This document shows positions 36,320 through 46,015 of a stretch of 64,000 bases of DNA, in pieces. Each line of letters opens with the position of its first letter. The stretch's first letter is position 1. The notes beneath the pieces are model-generated. The model made no database searches. It saw nothing but the letters and a program-made list of their open reading frames with translations, and was not told the origin of the DNA. The position numbers and the translations under genes were made by a program. This stretch comes from Novisyntrophococcus fermenticellae (lineage in GTDB: Bacteria > Bacillota > Clostridia > Lachnospirales > Lachnospiraceae), in contig NZ_CP076458.1 in assembly GCF_018866245.1 (NCBI RefSeq), positions 1,364,001-1,428,000 of the forward strand, written 5' to 3'.

Positions 36320-37170
36320 TTCAGGATATACAACCACATCGTTTTCATGTGGAATATACACCACAGGAGCCAGAGGAAAGCGATGTGGTATTGATTTACA
36401 TGCGGGATCGGATTCTGGCTAAATATAAGGAGGGCAGGATAGAATACCCTTTGGTTTCAGATATCATGAGTGTCTTTCCCGAAATCGGGAAAAAAGCGAA
36501 ATTTTTATTCAGAATTGATGATCAGGATTACTATGAACTGAGAAAACCGGAGATAGAAGAATTCAGTGATTGGAGCTATCAGGCTACGACAGTCTTAAGA
36601 GAAGCCAGTCCTATGTGGAAAGCTTTCGCCGGAATTACGGGATATCAGATTCATACCTGGTACAACGATACAAAGTTCTGCGGCCGCTGCGGTACGAAGA
36701 TGAGGGCACAGGGAGTGGAACGGGCGATGGAATGTCCGGCGTGCGGAAAAGTTACATACCCGACCATTTCTCCGGCAGTTATTGTAGGAATTACCAATGG
36801 AAACAGACTGTTGCTGACCAGATATGCGGCCGGTCACAGTAAGCTTAAGAATTATGCACTCGTTGCCGGTTATGTGGAAGTGGGAGAAGTCCTGGAAGAG
36901 ACGGTCCGCAGGGAAGTGATGGAAGAAGTCGGTCTGAAGGTCAAGAATATCAGATACTATAAAAGTCAGCCCTGGGCATTTACAGGAACAATTCTGGTTG
37001 GATTTTTCTGTGATGTGGATGGGGATGATACCATACATCTGGACGAATTGGAACTGAGCGAAGGGCAGTGGTTTGAACGTGAAGATATTCCGGAAAACAA
37101 ACTGAATATCAGCCTTACCAGTGAGATGATACAATTTTTTAAATCGAATCCAGGCAACGAATTTCAATGA
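36316..37170 (+). CDS. nudC: NADH pyrophosphatase NudC-like Nudix hydrolase
   Basis: 284 aa. An N-terminal domain, then a zinc ribbon (FCGRCG and ECPACGK), then a Nudix domain with the box GYVEVGEVLEETVRREVMEEVGL-type pattern (G-x5-E-x7-RE-x2-EE-x-G). NudC proteins normally carry SQPWPFPxS after the box for NAD(H) specificity. Here the segment reads SQPWAFTGT, so the specificity motif is only partly kept. It splits NADH or NAD-capped RNA 5' ends to NMN plus AMP. The gene overlaps the MBL gene by 4 bp. Confidence 0.88.
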   Translation: MIQDIQPHRFHVEYTPQEPEESDVVLIYMRDRILAKYKEGRIEYPLVSDIMSVFPEIGKKAKFLFRIDDQDYYELRKPEIEEFSDWSYQATTVLREASPMWKAFAGITGYQIHTWYNDTKFCGRCGTKMRAQGVERAMECPACGKVTYPTISPAVIVGITNGNRLLLTRYAAGHSKLKNYALVAGYVEVGEVLEETVRREVMEEVGLKVKNIRYYKSQPWAFTGTILVGFFCDVDGDDTIHLDELELSEGQWFEREDIPENKLNISLTSEMIQFFKSNPGNEFQ

Positions 37171-37203
37171 AATGTCTTTTTATAGAAAACTAAGGAGATT
37201 AGT

Positions 37204-37947
37204 ATGAATTATAGAATGGTGCTTCAGTATGATGGCAGCAGATATGATGGATGGCAGAAGCAGGGAAACACAGGCAATACCATTCAGGGTAAACTGGAAG
37301 CAGTACTTAGCCGCTTTGCCGGAGAATCCGTGGAAGTTAACGGTGCAGGAAGAACGGATGCAGGGGTGCATGCTTATGGGCAGACTGCAAGCTTTCATCT
37401 GAAGCAGGAGGCAGAAGAAGAGGAACTTTGGAAGTATCTGAACAGATATCTTCCGGAGGATATAGAGGTTTTAGGCGTGGAAAGGGCACCGGAGCGTTTC
37501 CATGCCAGATTATCCGCTGTCCGCAAGACGTATATGTATAAGGTAGGTTTAGACAGCAGAAAACATGTATTTGACAGAAAGTATCTCTATCATTTTGAGG
37601 GAGAGCTGGATATAAAAGCGATGGAAGAAGCAGCCAGATATCTCAGAGGAACCCATGACTTTAAAAGCTTCTGTTCGAACAGACGTTTTAAAAAGTCTAC
37701 GATTCGTACCCTTCATATGATTAAGATCGATTTAGATAAAAAAACGGATGTGATGAAAATCATATTTATTGGAGATGGATTTTTATACCATATGGTCAGA
37801 ATTATCACAGGTACACTGCTGGAGGTAGGACAGGGAAAGCGCTCCCCCTCGGAGATTAAAGGGATTATCGAAGCAAAAGACAGAGAGGCCGCAGGCTTTA
37901 CGGCACCACCGCAGGGACTGACATTGGTTTCGGTGGAATACGAATAG
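37204..37947 (+). CDS. truA: tRNA pseudouridine synthase A
   Basis: 247 aa. YDGSRYDGWQKQ near the start, the catalytic Asp in GAGRTDAGVHAYGQ (about 50-63), RFHARLSAVRKTY, and FLYHMVRIITGTLLEVG. It makes pseudouridine at positions 38-40 of many tRNAs. Spaced 33 bp after nudC and 8 bp before the HAD gene. Confidence 0.96.
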   Translation: MNYRMVLQYDGSRYDGWQKQGNTGNTIQGKLEAVLSRFAGESVEVNGAGRTDAGVHAYGQTASFHLKQEAEEEELWKYLNRYLPEDIEVLGVERAPERFHARLSAVRKTYMYKVGLDSRKHVFDRKYLYHFEGELDIKAMEEAARYLRGTHDFKSFCSNRRFKKSTIRTLHMIKIDLDKKTDVMKIIFIGDGFLYHMVRIITGTLLEVGQGKRSPSEIKGIIEAKDREAAGFTAPPQGLTLVSVEYE

Positions 37948-37955
37948 GAGAATTT

Positions 37956-38624
37956 ATGCAGACTTACAAAGGAGCGATATTTGATCTGGATGGAACCCTT
38001 CTGGATTCCATGAATGTCTGGAGACAGATAGATGAAGATTTTCTGAGAAAGAGAGGGTTTGAAGTACCGCAGGACTATATGGCAGCCATCACTCCACTAG
38101 GAGCGAAAGCTGCCGCCGCTTACACGATTAGGCGCTTTAAGCTGAATGAAAGACCGGAGGATATTATGCAGGAGTGGATGTCCATGGCGCAGGACGCATA
38201 TGCAACTCAGGTCATTTTGAAACCATATGTCATGGAATATCTGGAGCAGTTGAAAAGACTTGATATCCGGATAGCAGCAGCTACATCTTCAGAACGGGAA
38301 CTGATGCTTCCTGCACTTAAGCGTACAGGCATACTGCCATATTTTGATGAGATTGTAACGGTCAGTGAAGTTTCAAGAGGGAAAGGGTTTCCGGATATTT
38401 ATGAAAAAGCAGCGCTGCAGATTGGAGAAAAATCTCAGACCTGTGTGGTATATGAAGATATCATAGAAGGCGTACGCGGGGCCAATGAAGGTGGATTCTT
38501 ATCCGTAGGGGTCTATGATCCGGAATCGGAATCCTCAAAGGAGGACATACTTAGAGAATCAGATGTATATATCCATGGATTCGATGAACTGATGGAACAG
38601 CATCGCGAATCCTATGATTTTTAA
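37956..38624 (+). CDS. HAD hydrolase, beta-phosphoglucomutase-like
   Basis: 222 aa. HAD IA motifs: FDLDGTLLDSM at the start, the small type I cap, ATSSERELM (motif II), the Lys in SRGKGFPDIY, and VYEDIIEGV (motif IV). The fold matches beta-phosphoglucomutase and related sugar-phosphatases. The mutase-specific residues cannot be confirmed from sequence, so a general phosphatase is equally possible. Confidence 0.85.
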   Translation: MQTYKGAIFDLDGTLLDSMNVWRQIDEDFLRKRGFEVPQDYMAAITPLGAKAAAAYTIRRFKLNERPEDIMQEWMSMAQDAYATQVILKPYVMEYLEQLKRLDIRIAAATSSERELMLPALKRTGILPYFDEIVTVSEVSRGKGFPDIYEKAALQIGEKSQTCVVYEDIIEGVRGANEGGFLSVGVYDPESESSKEDILRESDVYIHGFDELMEQHRESYDF

Positions 38625-38651
38625 AAGAAATAAAATGTAAAGGTGATAATA

Positions 38652-40574
38652 ATGGCAAAAGTAACTTATGATGCCAGCAGTATATCTGTGCTGGAAGGAC
38701 TGGAGGCAGTCAGAAAAAGACCCGGAATGTATATTGGAAGCACGACAAGAAAAGGGTTGAACCATCTGATCTACGAAATCGTGGATAATGCAGTTGACGA
38801 GCATCTGGCAGGATACTGTGATAGGATACAGGTTACACTCGAGGCGGATGGTTCCTGTACTGTTTCGGATAACGGACGGGGAATTCCCGTAGGAATGCAT
38901 GAGAAGGGGATGTCTGCGGAACGCCTGGTATTCACAACACTGCATGCCGGTGGAAAATTTGATAATCAGGCATATAAGACCAGCGGAGGACTGCACGGTG
39001 TGGGCTCTTCGGTGGTCAATGCATTGTCCAGCCATCTCGATATCAAAATCAGTGTGGACGGCTACATTCATCATGATTATTATGAACAGGGTGTGCCGAA
39101 GCTGGAGCTGGAGAATGGACTTCTCCCGAAGCTGGGAAGAACCCGCGAGACAGGTACCTGTGTGAACTTTCTTCCGGATCCGGAAATATTCGAAAAGACC
39201 CGGTTCTCTGCCACAGAAGTGAAGTCTCGTCTTCATGAGACAGCCTATCTGAATCCTGAGCTTAAGATTGTGTTTGAGGACAGGCGTGACGGTGTTCAGG
39301 AAACAATCGTCTTTCATGAACCGGATGGAATCGTGGGCTTTGTGAAAGATTTGAACAGAAAAAAAGAGGCTGTTCATGAAGTGATTTACTTTAAAGGAGA
39401 GAGTGAAGGAATCACTGTAGAAGTGGCACTTCAGTTTATCAATGAATTTCAGGAAAATGTACTGGGGTTCTGTAATAATATCTATAATGCAGAGGGCGGC
39501 GCCCACTTAACAGGCTTTAAAACCCAATTTACTACAATTATGAATAATTATGCCAGAGAACTTGGGATTCTAAAAGAGAAGGATTCCAATTTCACAGGGG
39601 CAGACATCCGTAATGGTATGACAGCGGTGGTTTCAATCAAGCATCCTGATCCAAGATTTGAAGGACAGACGAAAACAAAGCTGGATAACCAGGATGCAGC
39701 AAGGGCAGCCAGTAAAATTACGGGAGAAGAAGCAGTACTATATTTCGACCGGAATCTGGAGGTTTTAAAGAATGTACTGGCTTGTGCGGAGCGTTCGGCA
39801 AAGATTCGTAAGACAGAAGAAAAAGCAAAAACCAACTTGTTATCCAAACAGAAATATTCCTTTGATTCCAATGGAAAGCTTTCCAATTGCGAGAGCCGGG
39901 ATCCTACTAAGTGCGAAATATTTATTGTGGAGGGAGATTCGGCAGGCGGTTCTGCCAAGATGGCCAGAAACAGGAATTTCCAGGCAATCATGCCGATTCG
40001 CGGAAAAATTTTAAATGTGGAAAAAGCTACAATTGACAAAGTGCTTGCCAATGCCGAGATTAAGACTATGATTAATGCATTCGGATGTGGTTTTTCGGAA
40101 GGATATGGCAATGACTTTGATATTACGAAGCTGCGTTATAATAAGATCATCATCATGGCCGATGCCGATGTGGACGGAGCGCATATTTCCACCCTGCTCT
40201 TGACCTTATTTTACCGGTTTATGCCTGAATTAATCTATGAGGGACATGTATATGTAGCAATGCCGCCCCTCTATAAAGTCATGCCTTCGAAGGGGAAGGA
40301 AGAATATCTGTATGACGATAAAGCGTTAGACAGATACCGGAAAAAACATAAGAATGAAAAATTCACTCTGCAAAGATACAAAGGTCTGGGAGAAATGGAT
40401 GCGGTACAGCTTTGGGAGACTACGCTGAACCCCGGGAGCAGAATGCTGAAACAGATTGAAATTGAAGATGCCCGTCTGGCATCGGATGTGACAGAAGTTT
40501 TGATGGGAACCGATGTACCTCCCAGAAAGGCATTTATCTATGAGCATGCCCAAGATGCAGAATTAGATATCTAA
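38652..40574 (+). CDS. parE: DNA topoisomerase IV subunit B
   Basis: 640 aa. ATG 38652 (AAAGGTG 7 nt upstream). GHKL ATPase motifs: IVDNAVDEH, DNGRGIPV, GGLHGVGSSVVNAL. TOPRIM: EGDSAGGSAK and the DADVDGAHI metal site. It is paired with a subunit A lacking the GyrA box, so topoisomerase IV rather than gyrase; gyrase genes are usually elsewhere near the origin. It decatenates sister chromosomes. Confidence 0.93.
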   Translation: MAKVTYDASSISVLEGLEAVRKRPGMYIGSTTRKGLNHLIYEIVDNAVDEHLAGYCDRIQVTLEADGSCTVSDNGRGIPVGMHEKGMSAERLVFTTLHAGGKFDNQAYKTSGGLHGVGSSVVNALSSHLDIKISVDGYIHHDYYEQGVPKLELENGLLPKLGRTRETGTCVNFLPDPEIFEKTRFSATEVKSRLHETAYLNPELKIVFEDRRDGVQETIVFHEPDGIVGFVKDLNRKKEAVHEVIYFKGESEGITVEVALQFINEFQENVLGFCNNIYNAEGGAHLTGFKTQFTTIMNNYARELGILKEKDSNFTGADIRNGMTAVVSIKHPDPRFEGQTKTKLDNQDAARAASKITGEEAVLYFDRNLEVLKNVLACAERSAKIRKTEEKAKTNLLSKQKYSFDSNGKLSNCESRDPTKCEIFIVEGDSAGGSAKMARNRNFQAIMPIRGKILNVEKATIDKVLANAEIKTMINAFGCGFSEGYGNDFDITKLRYNKIIIMADADVDGAHISTLLLTLFYRFMPELIYEGHVYVAMPPLYKVMPSKGKEEYLYDDKALDRYRKKHKNEKFTLQRYKGLGEMDAVQLWETTLNPGSRMLKQIEIEDARLASDVTEVLMGTDVPPRKAFIYEHAQDAELDI

Positions 40575-40598
40575 TTCCCGTGAGAAAGGTTGAATAGA

Positions 40599-42836
40599 AT
40601 GGATGAACAGATTATAAAGACAGAATATTCCGAGCTTATGCAGAAATCATATATTGACTATGCCATGAGTGTAATTGTGGCGCGGGCACTTCCCGATGTA
40701 CGCGACGGTCTGAAGCCTGTGCACAGAAGAACCCTGTATGATATGCAGGAGCTGGGAATTTATTATGACAGACCCTACCGGAAATGTGCCCGTATCGTGG
40801 GTGACACGATGGGAAAATATCATCCTCACGGTGACAGCTCCATCTATGACGCCCTAGTGGTGATGGCCCAGGATTTTAAAAAGGGTCAGACATTAGTCGA
40901 TGGGCATGGAAACTTCGGCTCCATAGAAGGTGACGGCGCCGCTGCAATGCGTTATACGGAGGCCAGGCTTCAGAAGATTACACAGGATGTTTATCTGAAG
41001 GATATGGACAAAGATGTGGTCGATTTCATTCCGAATTTCGATGAGACAGAGAAAGAACCCGAGGTGCTGCCGGTAAGGATTCCCAATCTGCTGGTCAATG
41101 GTGCAGATGGCATCGCGGTGGGTATGGCCACAAATATCCCGCCCCATAACCTGGCAGAGGTAGTGGATGCCGTAAAGGCTTATATGAAGGATGAGGACAT
41201 TACGACCAAAGGTCTGATGAAATATATCAAAGGACCTGATTTTCCTACGGGAGGAATTGTTGCAAATCAGGATGACCTGAGGCAGATTTATGAGACAGGG
41301 GCCGGAAAGCTGAAACTTCGGGGTAAACTTGCAGTAGAGAAAGGAAAGGCGGGAAAACAGTATCTGATTATCAGTGAGATTCCGTATACGATGATTGGCG
41401 CCAATATCAGTAAGTTTCTGAATGACGTTGCAAATCTGGTGGACTTAAAAAAGGCACAGGATATCATAGATATATCCAACCAGTCCTCAAAGGAAGGAAT
41501 ACGGATTATGCTGGAACTTAAAAAGGGAGCGGATGTGGAGCATCTGACCAATCTGCTTTATAAGAAGACGAGGCTTGAGGATACATTTGGTGTGAACATG
41601 CTGGCAGTTGTGGATGGCCGTCCGGAGACTTTAAGTCTTAAAAAGATTATCGAACATCATGTGGATTTTCAATTTGAACTATGTACCAGAAAATACCAGA
41701 ATCTGCTGGCCAGGGAACTGGATAAAAAGGAAGTCCAGGAGGGCCTGATTAAAGCCTATGATGTAATTGATCTCATCATTGAAATCCTGCGGGGCAGTAA
41801 AAATCAAAAGCAGGTAAAGGACTGTCTGACCATGGGGCTTACTGATGGGATTAAATTCAAGACAAAGACCAGTGAAAAGGCCGCACGGAAGCTTAACTTT
41901 ACCCAGAGACAGGCTGCGGCGATACTGGAGATGCGCCTGTATCGCCTGATTGGTCTGGAGCTTGAGGCATTACTGAAGGAACACGGCGATACACTGGAGA
42001 AAATCGCCCGCTATGAGGATATACTAAACAATTATGACTCCATGGCCAGGGTAATTATGGATGATCTGGACGCTGTTAAAAAAGAGTATGGAAGAAAGCG
42101 CAGGACTTTAATTGAAAATTCAGAAGAAATTGTCCTGGAAGAACAGAAAATAAAAGAGACAGAAATTGTATTTCTCATGGATCGGTTCGGATATGCCAAA
42201 ACTGTAGATGTGGCTACCTATGAGCGTAATAAAGAATCAGCAGATACTGAGAATAAATATGTCTTTCGCTGTATGAATACCGATAAAATCTGTATTTTCA
42301 CAGATCAGGGCAGGCTGCACATGGTAAAAGCTTTGGACTTGCCCGGAGGAAAGTTTCGGGATAAAGGAACACCGATTGATAATCTCTGTAATTACAGCAG
42401 TACCCGGGAACAGATGGTATTTGTCTCCAGCCTGGAACATATAAAACAGAATAAATTGGTATTTGTTTCAAAAAACGGGATGTGCAAGGTTGTAGATGGC
42501 TACGAATTTGATGTGTCAAAACGTACAGTTGCCGCTACGAAACTGGCAGAGGAGCAGGACTGCGTAATATTGGTGGGCATCTTTGATGAAAGCGACTATC
42601 TGGTATTGCAAAGCCACGGCGGCTATTTTCTGCGATTCCTCGCAAACGAGATACCGGAGAAAAAGAAAACCGCACTTGGAGTCCGGGGTATGCGGCTTAG
42701 CGAAGGGGACTATATGGAACACGCATATCTCTTAGCCAGCCGTATGGAATATGAGATAGAATATAAAGAAAAAAAACTTAACCTGAATAAATTGAAACTC
42801 GCAAAACGGGACACGAAGGGAACGAAAAAGCAATGA
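40599..42836 (+). CDS. parC: DNA topoisomerase IV subunit A
   Basis: 745 aa. N-terminal breakage-reunion domain with the quinolone-resistance region [11 protein letters not shown]: Ser80 and Asp84, wild-type-like residues. The catalytic Tyr is in [10 protein letters not shown] (about residue 119). The C-terminal beta-pinwheel (about 520-735) lacks the QRRGGKG gyrase box, supporting ParC. ATG 40599 has GAAAGG upstream. It lies 24 bp after parE and ends in its own terminator. Confidence 0.93.
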   Translation: MDEQIIKTEYSELMQKSYIDYAMSVIVARALPDVRDGLKPVHRRTLYDMQELGIYYDRPYRKCARIVGDTMGKYHPHGDSSIYDALVVMAQDFKKGQTLVDGHGNFGSIEGDGAAAMRYTEARLQKITQDVYLKDMDKDVVDFIPNFDETEKEPEVLPVRIPNLLVNGADGIAVGMATNIPPHNLAEVVDAVKAYMKDEDITTKGLMKYIKGPDFPTGGIVANQDDLRQIYETGAGKLKLRGKLAVEKGKAGKQYLIISEIPYTMIGANISKFLNDVANLVDLKKAQDIIDISNQSSKEGIRIMLELKKGADVEHLTNLLYKKTRLEDTFGVNMLAVVDGRPETLSLKKIIEHHVDFQFELCTRKYQNLLARELDKKEVQEGLIKAYDVIDLIIEILRGSKNQKQVKDCLTMGLTDGIKFKTKTSEKAARKLNFTQRQAAAILEMRLYRLIGLELEALLKEHGDTLEKIARYEDILNNYDSMARVIMDDLDAVKKEYGRKRRTLIENSEEIVLEEQKIKETEIVFLMDRFGYAKTVDVATYERNKESADTENKYVFRCMNTDKICIFTDQGRLHMVKALDLPGGKFRDKGTPIDNLCNYSSTREQMVFVSSLEHIKQNKLVFVSKNGMCKVVDGYEFDVSKRTVAATKLAEEQDCVILVGIFDESDYLVLQSHGGYFLRFLANEIPEKKKTALGVRGMRLSEGDYMEHAYLLASRMEYEIEYKEKKLNLNKLKLAKRDTKGTKKQ

Positions 42837-42858
42837 TATATAGTTCTAAATAATATAA

Positions 42859-42890
42859 AAGAAGCCGCATTTTTTAAGCGGCCTCTTTTT
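42859..42890 (+). terminator. Terminator after parC
   Basis: GAAGCCGC (42861-42868) faces GCGGCCTC (42878-42885), followed by TTTTT. One A/C mismatch in the stem. Confidence 0.85.
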
Positions 42891-42901
42891 AGGTTATCTT
42901 T

Positions 42902-43495
42902 TTATAAAATCTGAGGTAATCCAAGGTAATTGAGCAGCCCGACATAGATGCCATATGCAAACTGGTATTGATCATTAACCAGCTTCTGAACATCATCGTA
43001 ATTCGAAATATAGCCAAGCTCAACTAATATAGAAGGCATCTGTGTGCGCCTTAAGACGTATAGGGCGGAATTGACCCGTACGCCATTGTTCTTTGTACCG
43101 GTTCTGCGGACAATTTCCAGAAGAACCTGTTCCGCCAGTTCTGCGGCGGGACTATCCAGATCATAGACATAGACTTCGCTGCCGTTTATTTCCGGGTTGG
43201 GGTTGGAGTTTACGTGTATACTGATAAAATAATCTGCCGGCCAGCTGTTCGCCATATACACACGCTCTCTTAAACTGGTGGCATTGCTGGTTCCAAGCAC
43301 TGTCTCAGGTGTCGGCCTGGAAACACGTACTTCAAATCTTGGATCATTTGAAAGTATATTGGCCAGAAAAATCCCCACCATATAAGTGATATCCTGCTCC
43401 CTATAGCCGAAGCCTTCTGCGCCTGCATTAAAACCACTGGGATTATGTCCCTGATCAACAAAAATTTTTATTGCCAAAATCTTACCATCCTTCAT
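42902..43495 (-). CDS. N-acetylmuramoyl-L-alanine amidase (Amidase_3)
   Basis: 197 aa. Zinc ligands and catalytic Glu are in place: DQGHNPSGFNAGAEG, REQDITY, FISIHVNSNP, and ILVELGYISN. The protein has no signal peptide, like CwlD-type or cytoplasmic-start amidases. An alternative TTG start at 43477 is also plausible, because AAGGATGG precedes it and the protein would then begin MAIKIFVDQGHN. The enzyme cuts the bond between muramic acid and the stem peptide. It is convergent with parC. Confidence 0.88.
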   Translation of the reverse strand: MKDGKILAIKIFVDQGHNPSGFNAGAEGFGYREQDITYMVGIFLANILSNDPRFEVRVSRPTPETVLGTSNATSLRERVYMANSWPADYFISIHVNSNPNPEINGSEVYVYDLDSPAAELAEQVLLEIVRRTGTKNNGVRVNSALYVLRRTQMPSILVELGYISNYDDVQKLVNDQYQFAYGIYVGLLNYLGLPQIL

Positions 43496-43553
43496 ATATT
43501 ACTTCTCATGAATACTATATGCAGAAACGGCTTCCTGGATGAAAGATGGTAAC

Positions 43554-45749
43554 TTAATTTAGCTTCATGCCTTTCAACGCATCAGCAAACGCGTTGTTGA
43601 GCGGTTTGGCGGCTTCTTTCTTTTGATTTGCCATATATTTTGCCACATCCTTCTTTGTTACTCCGCCACCTTCTTTCCTGCGGCGTTCCTCAAACTTGTC
43701 CAAACGTTCTTTATGACCACAGGAGCAGATAAAAGTGGCTTCTTCTCCTTTTCCATACATCTCCATACGCTTATGGCAGACAGGACAGCGGGCATTTGTG
43801 GTGCGCGATATGGTTTCACGGTAGCCACACGCACGGTCCTGACAAACCAGTAGTTTTGCGTTTTTACCATTAACAGATAACAGACGCTTTCCACATTGGG
43901 GACATTTTTTGTTGGTCAGATTGTCATGACGGAAGGTTCCCTCCTCCGACTTTATCTCATGGATAAGATCCCCGGTATAGGTACGGATTTCGGACATAAA
44001 ATCCTGATGCGCAAGCTTCCCTTTTGCTATATCAGAAAGCTTCATTTCCCAGCTTGCCGTAAGCTCCGGTTTTTTTAAATCTGCCGGCACCAGCTTCAGC
44101 AATTGCTTTGCCTTGCCAGTCAGCAGGATTTCATTGCCTTTCTTTTCGAGCAAAAAACTGTTAAAAAGTTTTTCTATAATATCTGCTCTGGTAGCCACGG
44201 TTCCAAGCCCTCCTGTTTCCCCCAGGGTTTTTGCCATCCGGATATCCGAAGACTCCATATAGCGGATGGGATTTTCCATGGCGGAAAGAAGCGTTGCTTC
44301 CGTAAAACGTGCAGGCGGTTTGGTTTTTCCCTCCCGAATTGTGACCTTTGAATCAAAAAAAATCTGACCCTGCTGCAGAAGAGGGAGAGTCTGCTCTTTC
44401 ATATCCTCATGAGCTTCATCCTCCTCATCAGGATTCTGCCCGGACTCGTATATCTCCCGCCATCCATTTTCTACAATTCTTTTCCCCTTTGCTGTAAAGG
44501 TTTCTCCGCCTGAAAGTCCTGTCAGAGTAGTTTCTTCGTAGATACATGGAGGGTAGAGTACACTGATGAATCTACGGACAACCAGATCGTAAATTCTTCG
44601 TTCTTCCACAGACATAGCATTCAGTTGTACGAATTGTTCCGTTGGAATGATTGCATGGTGATCCGATACCTTACTGTCGTTTACAAATGGCAATTTTCCC
44701 GATAATTTCATCTGTTTTGCCTTAGCAGCAAAAGTCTTATACGGACCCACAGCTATGGCTTCCAGACGTTCTCTTAGGGTAGGGACGATATCTGCAGTCA
44801 GATATCGGGAATCCGTACGGGGATAGGTGAGAACTTTATGAAACTCATAGAGACGCTGCATGATATTCAAGGTCTGTTTGGCTGAGTAACCAAAGCGTTT
44901 ATTGGCATCCCGCTGTAGTTCTGTCAAGTCATAGAGTAGTGGGGCATAAGTCTTTTTATCCTTTTTTTCTACCTTTGTAAGTTTAAATTCCTTATGTGTA
45001 ATCCTGCTTTGTATTTCCTGACTGCGTTCTTTGGAAAAAATCCTGGTTTCCCCGGTCTTTCCATCTTTCCACAGATAAGAAACACCTCCGGCCAAAGTGG
45101 AAATTGTATAGTAAGGTTTTGGCTCAAAAGCACGGATTTCATGCTCCCTTTTATCAATCATGGCAAGCGTAGGTGTCTGAACCCGTCCGCAGGACAACTG
45201 CGCATTATATTTGCAGGTCAGAGCACGCGTACAGTTAATTCCCACTAGCCAGTCGGATTCCGCACGTGAAACGGCAGCATGATAAAGCGTATCATATTCT
45301 CTGGAATCCTTAAGATGAGCAAACCCTTCTTTTATTGCTTTATCCGTAACAGAAGAAATCCAGAGGCGCTTGCAAGGTTTTTGATTATGCGCTTTATCAA
45401 GAATCCATCGGGCAACCAGTTCACCTTCCCTGCCGGCATCCGTTGCGATAACAACCTGGCTGATATCCTTTCTGTCAAGCAGCATCTGTATTGCATGGTA
45501 CTGCTTACCAGTTTGTGGGATAACCTTGATTTTCAGCTTCGCAGGCATCAGGGGAAGAACTTCCAATTTCCATTCCTTATATTTTTTATCATAGTCTTCA
45601 GGATCCAACAAGGTAACCAGGTGGCCGAGCGCCCAGGTAACCACATACTGGCTGCCTTCTATACATCCGTTTCCATTCTGACGGCAATTAAGAACCCGGG
45701 CGATATCTCTGCCTACAGAAGGCTTCTCTGCAATGACTAATGTTTTCAT
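43554..45749 (-). CDS. topB: DNA topoisomerase III
   Basis: 731 aa. The start MKTLVIAEKPSVG at 45749 has GGAG upstream; open sequence to 45779 is not expected to be translated. Type IA topoisomerase: TOPRIM domain with ATDAGREGE (about 105-113), the catalytic Tyr in LTYPRTDSRYL (about 310), then C-terminal zinc ribbons (CPQCGKRL and RCPVCHKRM). Length matches Bacillus TopB (727 aa). It relaxes or decatenates DNA through a single-strand gate. Upstream region 45780-45936 shows no gene. Confidence 0.93.
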   Translation of the reverse strand: MKTLVIAEKPSVGRDIARVLNCRQNGNGCIEGSQYVVTWALGHLVTLLDPEDYDKKYKEWKLEVLPLMPAKLKIKVIPQTGKQYHAIQMLLDRKDISQVVIATDAGREGELVARWILDKAHNQKPCKRLWISSVTDKAIKEGFAHLKDSREYDTLYHAAVSRAESDWLVGINCTRALTCKYNAQLSCGRVQTPTLAMIDKREHEIRAFEPKPYYTISTLAGGVSYLWKDGKTGETRIFSKERSQEIQSRITHKEFKLTKVEKKDKKTYAPLLYDLTELQRDANKRFGYSAKQTLNIMQRLYEFHKVLTYPRTDSRYLTADIVPTLRERLEAIAVGPYKTFAAKAKQMKLSGKLPFVNDSKVSDHHAIIPTEQFVQLNAMSVEERRIYDLVVRRFISVLYPPCIYEETTLTGLSGGETFTAKGKRIVENGWREIYESGQNPDEEDEAHEDMKEQTLPLLQQGQIFFDSKVTIREGKTKPPARFTEATLLSAMENPIRYMESSDIRMAKTLGETGGLGTVATRADIIEKLFNSFLLEKKGNEILLTGKAKQLLKLVPADLKKPELTASWEMKLSDIAKGKLAHQDFMSEIRTYTGDLIHEIKSEEGTFRHDNLTNKKCPQCGKRLLSVNGKNAKLLVCQDRACGYRETISRTTNARCPVCHKRMEMYGKGEEATFICSCGHKERLDKFEERRRKEGGGVTKKDVAKYMANQKKEAAKPLNNAFADALKGMKLN

Positions 45750-45936
45750 GTTATTAACTCCTACTCTTTTTAAATGCATTCAATTTTGTAACAGTGTTGC
45801 GCAGATTTCGAGGAATTACGACTTTTTTCCTCACATTTCTGTCTTTTTTTCATATGATATGGTAAGAGATCATTCATAATAAGCAACACATGGTCTCTTA
45901 CTCAAGTTCATCCTTCCTGTGTGAATAACGGATTCT

Positions 45937-45966
45937 CCATAAGGCGTCGGCGGCTTCGCCTTATGG
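45937..45966. repeat. Palindromic hairpin in intergenic region
   Basis: CCATAAGGCG and CGCCTTATGG form a perfect 10-bp stem with a 10-nt loop. No T run follows, so its role is unclear. Confidence 0.5.
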
Positions 45967-45975
45967 AAAGGAAAT

Positions 45976-46011
45976 AGGGAACAGCTCGTGTACACTCCAT
46001 GGCTGTTCCCT
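45976..46011 (-). terminator. Terminator of the glutamate-cysteine ligase/ATP-grasp operon
   Basis: AGGGAACAGC (45976-45985) and GCTGTTCCCT (46002-46011) form a perfect 10-bp stem. On the minus strand it is followed by a T-rich stretch (TATTTCC), and it lies 5 bp past the ATP-grasp gene stop. Confidence 0.7.
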
Positions 46012-46015
46012 GTTT

